From: an uncultured Hyphomonadaceae bacterium
GTDB taxonomy: Bacteria; Pseudomonadota; Alphaproteobacteria; Caulobacterales; Hyphomonadaceae
Reading direction: 5' to 3'
DNA length: 5,766 bases
Assembly (NCBI GenBank): GCA_938049795.1
Contig: CALLCD010000105.1
Location: 1-5,766, forward strand
The notes under the pieces are model-generated. The model made no database searches. It saw only the letters and a program-made list of their open reading frames with translations, and was not told where the DNA came from. Every line of letters begins with the position of its first letter. Position 1 is the first letter of the stretch. Both the position numbers and the translations under genes were made by a program. Below, one piece after another: positions 1-5,766 of the stretch.

Positions 1-85
1 CCGCTCATATCGTCTTGTGAGGGCCAGAGGTTTCATTCTTGGCCGTGGCGCATTAGGTTTACCGCGCAGTGACGAAGAGTGATTC

Positions 86-970
86 ATGAGTTCTGATCCG
101 TATGCCATTCTGGGCGTGTCCAAATCTGCTGACGAGGCAGAGATCAAACGCGCCTACAGGAAGAAGGCGAAAGCGCTGCATCCTGATCTGCATCCGGGCG
201 ACAAGGCCAAGGCCGAAGCGTTCAAGAAGGCGTCGTCGGCGTTTGATATTCTCGGAAATGAAGAGAAACGGCGCAAGTTTGATCGCGGCGAGATAGATGG
301 CGATGGCCAGCCGCGCGGATTCGGTGGTGGTGGGTTCGGAGCGGGCGGCTTTGGCGGGGGCTTCGGCCATGACCGGCGCTCCCATCATGCCGGAGGGCCG
401 GCGGGCGACCCGTTCGAAGACATATTGTCGGGCCTGTTTGGCGGCGGCGGACGCGGGCGACGTGGACCGGGGCCGCGCAAAGGCCGCGATGTGCGTTACC
501 GGATTGATATTTCTTTTGCTGATTCGATTACTGGCGGGCAGCGGCGAATAAAAATGGCCGATGGACAAGCGATTGATGTCAATATTCCGGCGGGCGTGGA
601 CACCGGCCAGACTTTGCGGTTGAAAAGTCAGGGACAGGTTTCGCCCTATGGTGGACCGCCCGGTGATGCCCTTGTCGAGGTCACCGTCAGCGGTCACAAA
701 AACTGGACGCGGGATGGCGACGATGTGCGCATGACGGTCCCTATCTCATTGAAAATAGCGGTTTTAGGAGGAACGGTAGAGGTCGATACGCCGTCTGGAC
801 CGCTCAGCCTGAAAGTGCCCGAAGGCTCGAATACAGGGGCCGTGCTGAGGTTACGCGGCAAGGGCGTTCAACGCCCCGGAAAAGCCGGTCATCTTTATGC
901 GCGCCTTGAAATTATGCTAGAAGATGCCGATAATAAGAAGTTGAGGAAGTATTTTAAACAGATGTCATAA
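86..970 (+). CDS. Class B (type II) DnaJ/CbpA-like J-domain co-chaperone
   Basis: A 294-residue cytoplasmic Hsp40 that should deliver unfolded clients to DnaK (Hsp70) and stimulate its ATPase. The J domain spans about residues 4-67, opening with DPYAILGV and carrying the essential HPD tripeptide at 32-34. A Gly/Phe-rich linker follows at about 78-97 and a second Gly/Arg-rich stretch at about 118-135. Two beta-rich C-terminal client-binding domains lie at about 136-209 and 212-280, ending in a short charged tail. The CxxCxGxG zinc-finger repeats of true DnaJ are absent, which places it in class B, close to CbpA (about 300 residues), so the length is normal. The ATG follows GAAGAG (74-79) by 6 nt. 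It lies 63 nt upstream of the PepSY gene on the same strand, but nothing ties the two functionally. The family call is firm; whether it is the CbpA orthologue is not. Confidence 0.95.
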   Translation: MSSDPYAILGVSKSADEAEIKRAYRKKAKALHPDLHPGDKAKAEAFKKASSAFDILGNEEKRRKFDRGEIDGDGQPRGFGGGGFGAGGFGGGFGHDRRSHHAGGPAGDPFEDILSGLFGGGGRGRRGPGPRKGRDVRYRIDISFADSITGGQRRIKMADGQAIDVNIPAGVDTGQTLRLKSQGQVSPYGGPPGDALVEVTVSGHKNWTRDGDDVRMTVPISLKIAVLGGTVEVDTPSGPLSLKVPEGSNTGAVLRLRGKGVQRPGKAGHLYARLEIMLEDADNKKLRKYFKQMS

Positions 971-1033
971 ATAAGATATGTCTGACTGGCATATTCACGG
1001 GGGGTTCAGTGACACAAGGGTATGAGAGGTGGG
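971..1033 (+). promoter_or_regulatory. Intergenic region, candidate promoter/operator of the PepSY-two-component operon
   Basis: This short stretch separates the co-chaperone from the PepSY gene and is the natural place for the promoter of the signalling operon. It is locally AT-rich at 968-980 and holds a 5-bp inverted repeat ATATG (976-980) / CATAT (990-994). It also has an imperfect dyad, GTCTGACTG (980-988) / CAGTGACAC (1007-1015), pairing at 7 of 9 positions. Two TTCA tetramers start exactly 11 nt apart (994 and 1005), the spacing OmpR/PhoP-class regulators use. TAAGAT (972-977) could be a -10 hexamer, but I see no matching -35 at proper spacing. No rho-independent terminator follows the co-chaperone. 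All of these elements are short and could arise by chance. Confidence 0.25.
1024..1029 (+). promoter_or_regulatory. Ribosome binding site favouring the PepSY start at 1034
   Basis: GAGAGG ends 4 nt before ATG 1034. The alternative upstream ATG at 1022 has AAGGG (1016-1020) only 1 nt away, which is too close. The site therefore favours the inner start, although the spacing is on the short side. Confidence 0.45.
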
Positions 1034-1360
1034 ATGAACCGGTGGACGACCCTTCTTCTAGGATTACTGGCCCTTTGCGCGGCGGGCTTGGCCGCGCCCG
1101 CCAGTGCACAAGGCTGGGGCAATTCATTCTCCGCCGGTGAAGCACGTAATGCCAGCGAGAATGGCAGCATAAAGCCTCTGCGCGAAGTGATCCAGGATCT
1201 GAAACGGCAATTCGGTGGATCCTATCTCAATGCCGAACTGTTCTCTAGGGAAGGTGGCGGCGCGGACTATCATATTGACTGGATCACCGATGATGGCCGT
1301 AAGCTCAGGTTAATAGTGGACGCCGAGAGCGGACGTGTTACTAGTTCGACCGGAGGCTAA
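1034..1360 (+). CDS. Small exported PepSY-domain protein, candidate modulator of the adjacent kinase
   Basis: From ATG 1034 this is 108 residues. The N terminus is a classic Sec signal peptide: MNRW, a hydrophobic core at about 5-20, then APASA with likely cleavage between Ala25 and Gln26. This leaves a mature periplasmic protein of about 83 residues. The mature part is a single PepSY-type unit: a helix with KPLREVIQDLKRQFGG (about 47-62), two beta strands around ELFSREGGGADYHIDWI, and the family-typical DAESGRV ending at about 96-102. PepSY domains commonly inhibit peptidases or bind partners in the envelope; there is no catalytic motif here. The gene sits 5 nt before the response regulator, and a small periplasmic protein (FeuN) is reported to repress FeuPQ signalling in Sinorhizobium, so a kinase-modulating role is a reasonable inference. 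An in-frame ATG at 1022 would add four residues but has a poor ribosome site. Confidence 0.85.
   Translation: MNRWTTLLLGLLALCAAGLAAPASAQGWGNSFSAGEARNASENGSIKPLREVIQDLKRQFGGSYLNAELFSREGGGADYHIDWITDDGRKLRLIVDAESGRVTSSTGG
1352..1356 (+). promoter_or_regulatory. Ribosome binding site of the response regulator gene
   Basis: A perfect GGAGG lies inside the last codons of the PepSY gene, 9 nt before ATG 1366. It fixes the regulator start and implies that both genes are read from one transcript. Confidence 0.75.
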
Positions 1361-1365
1361 ATTTT

Positions 1366-2046
1366 ATGCGAATACTTGTTGTCGAAGACAATCCGGACCT
1401 GCGTCGGCAATTGGCCGATGCGCTCTCTCAATCAGGCTATGCGGTGGATCTGGCCTCCGATGGGGAAGACGGACATTTCCTTGGTGATACAGAGCCCTAT
1501 GACGCGGTCATCCTCGATTTGGGCTTGCCCAAGATGGACGGCGTGACCGTTCTGGAGCGCTGGCGTGAAGACGGCCGCGACTTTCCGGTTCTTATTCTGA
1601 CAGCACGTGATCGCTGGAGCGAAAAAGTCGCCGGTTTCGATGCTGGCGCAGATGATTATCTGACCAAGCCTTTCATCACCGAGGAGCTTCTGGCGCGGCT
1701 GCGGGCTCTGCTGCGGCGGGCAACCGGACATTCGGCAGCAGCGCTTGAATGCGGCGTTCTGCGGGTAGATACTCGCTCAGCGCGCGCCACGGTCAAGGGC
1801 GCACCGATCAAGCTGACCGCACATGAATATCGCGTCTTATCCTACCTGATGCATCATCAGGGCCGGGTTGTGCCGCGCACCGAACTGGTTGAACATATTT
1901 ATGATCAGGATTTTGATCGCGATTCGAACACGATTGAAGTTTTCATCGGCCGCTTGCGTAAAAAAATTGGCTCCGAACGCATTCAGACCGAGCGCGGGCT
2001 GGGCTATCGGCTGATCAATCCTGACGCTGACGGACATCTGGGCTAG
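1366..2046 (+). CDS. OmpR/PhoP-family response regulator (FeuP/PhoP-like)
   Basis: A 226-residue DNA-binding response regulator that should be phosphorylated by the kinase encoded next and then switch target promoters. The receiver domain covers about 1-118. It has the acidic pair Glu7-Asp8, phosphoacceptor Asp51 in VILDLGLPKMDG, switch Thr79 in LILTARDRWSEK, and Lys101 in DDYLTKPF. The winged-helix effector domain of OmpR/PhoB type covers about 127-216, with KLTAHEYRVLSYLMHHQGR, the recognition-helix segment DRDSNTIEVFIGRLRKK, and the wing GLGYRL. All phosphorylation residues are present and the length is normal for the class. The DRWSEK loop and DQDFDRDSNTIEVF stretch are characteristic of the PhoP/FeuP branch. 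It is preceded by GGAGG with a 5-nt intergenic gap. The orthologue name and target genes are inferred, so no symbol is assigned. Confidence 0.96.
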   Translation: MRILVVEDNPDLRRQLADALSQSGYAVDLASDGEDGHFLGDTEPYDAVILDLGLPKMDGVTVLERWREDGRDFPVLILTARDRWSEKVAGFDAGADDYLTKPFITEELLARLRALLRRATGHSAAALECGVLRVDTRSARATVKGAPIKLTAHEYRVLSYLMHHQGRVVPRTELVEHIYDQDFDRDSNTIEVFIGRLRKKIGSERIQTERGLGYRLINPDADGHLG

Positions 2047-2093
2047 CAGATTGCACGCTTGACGGCAGTTTGCGGCTTGGTCATGACAAACGC

Positions 2094-3485
2094 ATGAAAC
2101 GCTTTGCGATCATCTCGGAAAATTCACTCGCCCGCAGGCTGATGGGATCTGCAGGCGTGATCGGCATGGTCCTGCTCGGCGGGATCGTCTTGATCCTCTC
2201 GACGCTCTACACAAGCCAGATTGTAACCATTCTCGACAATGAACTAGATCGGACGGTGACGACGCTGCAACGCGCGGTGGATGCGGATGCGTCGGGCCAT
2301 ATTATCATTGATGCGGATCGTGAGCCATCGGACCCCTTTTTTGAAACGCCTTTGTCAGGACGGTATTGGGCGGTTCTGATGCGCAATGAGGCGGGGCCGT
2401 ATATGTCCGTGGCCCAATCAGACAGTGTGTGGGACGGTGATTTGCCGTGGTCAGCCGAGACGCTCGACGCGATCGCGCAAAACCCCGGACAAGCGCAGCG
2501 CGCTGATGGTATTGGTCCGAGCGATGAACCTCTGCGGATGGTTGGCCAGGCCATGATTTTGTCAGCGCTCGACCAACCCGTCATCCTTCTGGTCGGCTTT
2601 GACCGATCCGAGACCGATCGTGGCTCCTTCCGGTTCACCTTGATTCTCACTTTAACAATGGCGGCGTTGGGCATCGGATTTCTGACCGCGCTGCTCTTTG
2701 GCATCCGCTCGGCTCTTGCGCCTTTGCGCCGGATCGAGGCGGATATCGCTGATGTGCGCGAGGGACGGCGGACATTGATGGAAACCGATTATCCGCGTGA
2801 AGTCCTGCCGCTTAATCTCGAACTTAACAAATTGCTCGAACACAATCGCGGTATTGTCCAGCGCGCCCAAACCCATGTTGGCAATCTCGCGCATGCTCTG
2901 AAGACGCCTATTGCCGTTATGATCAATGAGGCAAAAGGCGACACGCCGCTTGATGAGGTTGTCCGGCGGCAGTCGGGCGCCATGCATGACAATGTGCAGC
3001 ACTATCTCAAACGGGCGCGGGCCGCCGCACGCGCGCAGACGGTTGGTGCGCGGTGCGAGGTTGGGCCAGTGCTGGAGGATCTGGCGCGGCTGCTCAACAG
3101 GCTGTTTGCCGAGCGCCAGATCGATGTAAGCGTTGATTGCCCAATGGGATTGCATGTCCGGCTCGAGAAACAGGATCTGGAGGAGATGGCTGGCAATTTG
3201 ATGGAAAATGCCTGCAAATGGGCCGCAAACGAGGTGCGCGTGCAGGTAAGTGCTTGCAATGATATGCTCAACATTCTCATAGATGATGATGGTCCGGGTC
3301 TTTCGCCTGATGAGCGCGTGGCGGCGCTCAAGCGGGGTGTCAGACTGGACGAAGCGGCACCCGGGACGGGGCTCGGCTTGTCAATTGTCACCGAGCTGGC
3401 AGACATGTATGAGGGGTCCTTTGTACTCGAGGAGGCGCCGGAACTTGGCGGTTTGCGAGCATCTTTGAGGTTGCCGCGCGCATGA
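2094..3485 (+). CDS. PhoQ/FeuQ-like membrane sensor histidine kinase
   Basis: A 463-residue inner-membrane kinase that should sense an envelope cue and phosphorylate the upstream regulator. Membrane segments lie at about 19-39 and 181-204, flanking a periplasmic sensor domain (about 41-179) that includes the PLSGRYWAVLM strand typical of this branch. A HAMP-like linker follows (about 205-256). The dimerisation domain carries the H box LAHALKTPIAVM with phosphoacceptor His267, written as in PhoQ rather than the common HELRTP form. The ATPase domain has the N box GNLMENACKWA (Asn368, Asn372), G1 box DDDGPG (397-402) and G2 box GTGLGLS (424-430), so it looks catalytically intact. I chose ATG 2094 because MKRF followed by SLARRLM resembles the family start. 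An in-frame TTG at 2070 would add eight residues, and neither start has a strong ribosome site. The stop overlaps the next gene's ATG by 4 nt. The stimulus is unknown; FeuQ is linked to osmotic sensing. Confidence 0.95.
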   Translation: MKRFAIISENSLARRLMGSAGVIGMVLLGGIVLILSTLYTSQIVTILDNELDRTVTTLQRAVDADASGHIIIDADREPSDPFFETPLSGRYWAVLMRNEAGPYMSVAQSDSVWDGDLPWSAETLDAIAQNPGQAQRADGIGPSDEPLRMVGQAMILSALDQPVILLVGFDRSETDRGSFRFTLILTLTMAALGIGFLTALLFGIRSALAPLRRIEADIADVREGRRTLMETDYPREVLPLNLELNKLLEHNRGIVQRAQTHVGNLAHALKTPIAVMINEAKGDTPLDEVVRRQSGAMHDNVQHYLKRARAAARAQTVGARCEVGPVLEDLARLLNRLFAERQIDVSVDCPMGLHVRLEKQDLEEMAGNLMENACKWAANEVRVQVSACNDMLNILIDDDGPGLSPDERVAALKRGVRLDEAAPGTGLGLSIVTELADMYEGSFVLEEAPELGGLRASLRLPRA

Positions 3486-4195
3486 TCTGGTTTGTTTGGT
3501 TTTTTGGGTTTTGTGCGGTGCTGGGGGCTTCGCAATTGGCGCGCGCAATGGGGCGGGGGGACCGCGCTGTCATCGCTATTCTGCTGGCCGGGTTTGTGGT
3601 CAGTGTCGGCTATCTTTTTATCGGCCGCGCAGGGCTGCCCGATCAGCCCTATCAGGCCCGTATTGCCGAGCTTGAACAAGTCTCCCCCGAAAAACGCACA
3701 CGCGCTGAAGTGCTGGCACAATTTGAGAATTTGATCCTCGAACAGCCGGACAATCCACGTCCACATTTTGTGATCGGGGAAATGATGGCAGGCGAAGGCC
3801 GCGACGAGGACGCGATCCGGGCCTTCCAGTCGGCTTTGCGGCGCGACGATAAATTTGTACCCGCCATGATTGGCATGGCCGACGCGATCACACGGCTCGG
3901 CGGCGGCGTTATAGGTCCGCAGGCCAAGCGTATCTACAAACAGGCCGTCGCTGTTGACCCCAAACAGATCCATGCCGGTTTCATGGTCGGGGTCGCCGAA
4001 TGGCAGGATGGCGATGATGAGGCGGCACAATTGGCGTGGGACGGGTTATGGCTGCGCCTTGAGGGCAATGAGGTCGCGCAAACCTCGCTCGCCGAGCGCG
4101 TGGCAGCGGTGACAGGCCGCTCGATCAGCTTTGAAAAAGAGACAGACGAGATCTTGCCCGAAACACCTACATCGCCGGAGACCGAAGAGCCGTGA
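3482..4195 (+). CDS. ccmI: CcmI/CycH-type TPR protein of cytochrome c maturation, short form
   Basis: A 237-residue membrane-anchored TPR protein. CcmI holds apocytochrome c in the periplasm and hands it to the CcmF-CcmH heme-lyase complex. Two N-terminal membrane segments (about 2-18 and 28-47) are joined by only about eight residues (RAMGRGDR). After the second comes the family-typical GRAGLPDQPYQARIAELE (49-66), then TPR-like helices at about 94-127, 128-160 and 161-194, for example EDAIRAFQSALRRDD and AQLAWDGLWLRLEG. The C-terminal tail is acidic and proline-rich (about 218-237). Classical CcmI proteins are near 370-400 residues with a long cytoplasmic loop carrying a leucine-zipper-like YRDQLAELE region; that loop is missing here. 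The ATG sits inside the kinase stop codon (ATGA), so translational coupling is likely; GAGG at 3467-3470 is 11 nt upstream. The ccmF gene downstream supports the call. Confidence 0.88.
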   Translation: MIWFVWFFGFCAVLGASQLARAMGRGDRAVIAILLAGFVVSVGYLFIGRAGLPDQPYQARIAELEQVSPEKRTRAEVLAQFENLILEQPDNPRPHFVIGEMMAGEGRDEDAIRAFQSALRRDDKFVPAMIGMADAITRLGGGVIGPQAKRIYKQAVAVDPKQIHAGFMVGVAEWQDGDDEAAQLAWDGLWLRLEGNEVAQTSLAERVAAVTGRSISFEKETDEILPETPTSPETEEP

Positions 4196-4290
4196 TGTGG
4201 GCTTGTGCCGCAGCGCTTACGGCTGGCCTTACGGGGCAGGGTTTGCTTAGACTGTTGCTCACACCGAAAGGGAGCCAACGCAGTGATTGA
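4195..4290 (+). CDS. Possible 31-codon leader/small ORF between ccmI and ccmF (doubtful)
   Basis: The ATG at 4195 overlaps the ccmI stop by one base (TGATG), with GAAGAG (4184-4189) 5 nt upstream. The frame runs for 31 codons and ends at TGA 4288-4290, 8 nt inside ccmF, so it links ccmI to ccmF by overlaps at both ends. The predicted peptide starts MWACAAALTAGLTGQGLL and ends in a basic, polar tail. It resembles no protein I know, and it does not look like a CcmE fragment because there is no HxxxY heme-binding region. One codon is the rare AGA. It may be a coupling leader or simply chance; the overlap geometry is the only support. Confidence 0.15.
   Translation: MWACAAALTAGLTGQGLLRLLLTPKGSQRSD
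4216..4234 (+). repeat. Short direct repeat CTTACGG x2 in the ccmI-ccmF gap
   Basis: Two identical heptamers, CTTACGG at 4216-4222 and 4228-4234, start 12 nt apart inside the 87-nt gap. GCCG (4207-4210) and CGGC (4220-4223) could form a small 4-bp stem around the first copy. No known binding site matches, and it could be chance. Confidence 0.3.
4270..4274 (+). promoter_or_regulatory. Ribosome binding site that decides the GTG start of ccmF
   Basis: GGGAG is followed after 8 nt by GTG 4283. No ATG lies at suitable spacing, and the next in-frame ATG (4301) would remove the conserved N-terminal IEVGH, so the non-standard start is well supported. Confidence 0.7.
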
Positions 4291-5766
4291 AGTCGGGCAT
4301 ATGGCGGCATTTCTCGCTCTGGCGGCGTGTCTGGTCCAGACATGGTATGGCGTGCGCGGCAATCGGGCGATGGCGGCGGGCATGGCCTATAGCGCGCTCG
4401 GGCTGATGTCTCTGGCGTTCGGCCTTTTGATCTGGTCCTTTGTGACCTCGGATTTCTCGGTCGCTCTGGTCACGGCCAATTCGCACACATTCAAGCCCTT
4501 GGCCTACAAGATTGCTGGCGCATGGGGCAATCATGAGGGCTCGATGGCGCTGTGGTGTCTGGTGTCGATCGGATTTGCGGCGGCAGGGGCTTGGCGGCTG
4601 CGGACCGGACGGCGCGAATTTGAAGCCAAAGCGCTTGGCATACAGGGCGGAATTTCAGTCGGCTCGCTGGTCTATCTCCTGTTTGCGTCTAATCCATTTT
4701 TGCGGCTTGATCCTGCGCCGTTACAGGGCAATGGGCTGAACCCGCTCCTGCAAGATCCGGGGCTGGCGATCCATCCGCCCATGCTTTATCTCGGCTATGT
4801 CGGCTTCTCATTCGTGTTTGCCTTGGCAGCCGCCGGCCTGATTGAAGGGCGGATTGACCGGGATTGGGCGAAAGCAACACGGCCCTTCGTGCTGGCCGCT
4901 TGGGTGCCTTTATCGCTCGGCATCGCGCTTGGGAGTTATTGGGCCTATTATGAGCTTGGCTGGGGCGGCTGGTGGTTCTGGGACCCTGTCGAGAACGCCT
5001 CGTTGATGCCGTGGCTTTTGGGCGCAGCTTTGCTTCACTCCATCGTGGTGACCGAAAAGCGCGGCGGGTTTGCCGCTTGGACGGTTTTGCTCGCCGTGCT
5101 GGCCTTTTGCTTCTCGATCTTGGGGGCCTTCCTTGTCCGCTCGGGTGTGCTGACATCGGTCCATGCCTTTGCGATTGACCCTTTGCGCGGCAGCTTGCTT
5201 CTGGCCGGATTGATGGCTTATGGCGGGGCAGCATTGGCCTTGTTTGCCTGGCGCGCGCCGGTTTTGAAGGGCGGGCCGGACTGGCAATTTGTCAGCCGCG
5301 AAGGCGCATTGATGGCCAATAATCTCGTCTTCTTCGTGGCCACAATCACCGTTCTGCTCGGCACGATCTTCCCGCTTCTGGCCGAGGCAACGGGGCGGCA
5401 AATGTCGGTCGGGATGCCTTATTTCAACCTGACCTTTGCGCCGATTATGGCGCTGCTGCTGGTTGGCTTGCCGCTGGTGCAGGGCTGGAGCTGGGGTGCG
5501 GCGACACCGAAACTGCAATGGATGCGCGGGGTCAGCGTCGGCGCAGGGATCGGCGTGCTGGTGCTATTGGCGCTCTGGCGGATGAAACTACCGCTTGGCG
5601 CAGGTGTTGGCGTCGCGCTTGGGCTGTGGCTTGTCTATGGGGCAGGGCGCGAACTTGTCCGGCGCGCGGTGACACTGCCGCGGATATTCGCTCTGCCAGC
5701 ACGGGTCTGGGGGATGAGCCTTGCGCATTTGGGCATCGGGCTTTTTGTCATCGGCGCTGTGGTCCA
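4283..5766 (+). CDS. ccmF: CcmF/CycK heme lyase subunit, 3' end cut by window
   Basis: The first ~494 codons of a polytopic inner-membrane protein that, with CcmH and CcmI, attaches heme from holo-CcmE to apocytochrome c on the periplasmic side. CcmF is usually near 650 residues, so roughly 150 are missing beyond the edge. Conserved landmarks appear in order: N-terminal IEVGH (2-6), WGNHEGS (81-87), GLNPLLQDPG (151-160), and HPPMLYLGYVG (164-174). The tryptophan-rich WWD heme-handling motif WGGWWFWDPVEN is at 227-238, then FLVRSGVLTSVHAFA. Four histidines match the E. coli heme ligands His173, 261, 303 and 491 with a constant offset of nine: His164, His252, His294 and His482. The protein therefore looks functional. 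The start is GTG 4283, preceded by GGGAG. It lies 87 nt after ccmI with no ccmE between. Reverse-strand ORFs across this gene are shadows. Confidence 0.96.
   Translation, partial: MIEVGHMAAFLALAACLVQTWYGVRGNRAMAAGMAYSALGLMSLAFGLLIWSFVTSDFSVALVTANSHTFKPLAYKIAGAWGNHEGSMALWCLVSIGFAAAGAWRLRTGRREFEAKALGIQGGISVGSLVYLLFASNPFLRLDPAPLQGNGLNPLLQDPGLAIHPPMLYLGYVGFSFVFALAAAGLIEGRIDRDWAKATRPFVLAAWVPLSLGIALGSYWAYYELGWGGWWFWDPVENASLMPWLLGAALLHSIVVTEKRGGFAAWTVLLAVLAFCFSILGAFLVRSGVLTSVHAFAIDPLRGSLLLAGLMAYGGAALALFAWRAPVLKGGPDWQFVSREGALMANNLVFFVATITVLLGTIFPLLAEATGRQMSVGMPYFNLTFAPIMALLLVGLPLVQGWSWGAATPKLQWMRGVSVGAGIGVLVLLALWRMKLPLGAGVGVALGLWLVYGAGRELVRRAVTLPRIFALPARVWGMSLAHLGIGLFVIGAVV

Noticed and set aside
1..85. 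Possible end of an upstream gene, or start of a divergent gene (reverse-strand ATGs at 8-6 and 36-34)
   Set aside because: Two forward frames stay open to stops at 70-72 and 80-82, and a reverse ATG exists, but none has a family signature or a clear ribosome site in so short a stretch. A divergent gene starting here cannot be excluded.
316..376. GGC/TTC-rich repeat-like stretch
   Set aside because: It encodes the Gly/Phe linker normal for J-domain proteins, so it is not a separate repeat element.
59..697. Reverse-strand ORF of about 212 codons across the J-domain gene
   Set aside because: It lies antisense to the J-domain, Gly/Phe linker and CTD I, has no family resemblance, and is explained by the codon bias of the real gene.
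1022..1033. ATG 1022 as PepSY start
   Set aside because: Its only purine-rich upstream site is 1 nt away. ATG 1034 has GAGAGG at 4 nt and gives a cleaner signal peptide.
2059..2087. Possible promoter before the kinase gene (TTGACG at 2059-2064)
   Set aside because: The -35 resemblance is good, but no acceptable -10 hexamer lies 16-18 nt downstream. The 47-nt gap between regulator and kinase is otherwise unremarkable.
2070..2093. TTG start for the kinase at 2070
   Set aside because: It would add eight residues with no ribosome site and a rare start codon. ATG 2094 gives a family-like N terminus, although its own ribosome site is also weak.
3002..4030. Long reverse-strand ORF of about 342 codons across the kinase and ccmI
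   Set aside because: The predicted protein is Ser/Pro/Arg-rich with no recognisable domain, and it lies antisense to two well-supported genes. This is a typical shadow of GC-rich coding DNA.
4689..5518. Two overlapping reverse-strand ORFs (4689-5234 and 4910-5518) inside ccmF
   Set aside because: Both are Arg/Gln/Pro-rich, low-complexity translations antisense to the strongly conserved ccmF frame with its WWD motif. They are shadows.

Overview
The window reads as chromosomal DNA from an alphaproteobacterium. The evidence is moderately high GC, codons rich in G or C at third positions, a PhoP/FeuP-type two-component system of the alphaproteobacterial kind, and System I (Ccm) cytochrome c maturation genes in a ccmI-ccmF order. 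A member of Hyphomonadaceae/Maricaulales or a nearby group is possible, but I cannot fix the family from the sequence alone. All supported genes lie on the + strand and are densely packed. I see no RNA gene, insertion sequence, CRISPR array, integrase or prophage signal, and no obvious change of base composition.

Layout: (1) 1-85 is a short flank with no gene I can support. (2) 86-970 encodes a class B (type II) J-domain co-chaperone of the CbpA/DnaJ family. (3) 971-1033 is a short intergenic stretch holding small repeats and possibly the promoter of the next genes. (4) 1034-1360 encodes a small exported PepSY-domain protein. (5) 1366-2046 encodes an OmpR/PhoP-class response regulator resembling FeuP. 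(6) 2094-3485 encodes its PhoQ/FeuQ-like membrane histidine kinase. (7) 3482-4195 encodes a shortened CcmI/CycH-type TPR protein whose ATG overlaps the kinase stop codon. (8) 4196-4282 is an 87-nt gap where ccmE would normally be expected. (9) 4283-5766 is the first ~494 codons of ccmF, cut by the window edge; it starts at GTG.

How they fit: the PepSY protein, response regulator and kinase form a signalling trio. The exported PepSY protein is well placed to modulate the kinase sensor domain in the periplasm, as reported for FeuN acting on FeuPQ in Sinorhizobium. The kinase gene runs directly into ccmI by a 4-nt stop/start overlap, so envelope sensing and cytochrome c maturation are probably co-transcribed. 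CcmI (apocytochrome c chaperone) and CcmF (heme ligation, with all four heme-ligand histidines present) would act in the same heme-lyase complex.

This is mostly ordinary housekeeping and regulatory sequence, and I found no convincing new biological system. The points worth a second look are the absence of ccmE from its usual slot, the loss of the cytoplasmic loop of CcmI, the kinase-ccmI coupling, and the PepSY protein as a candidate kinase regulator.
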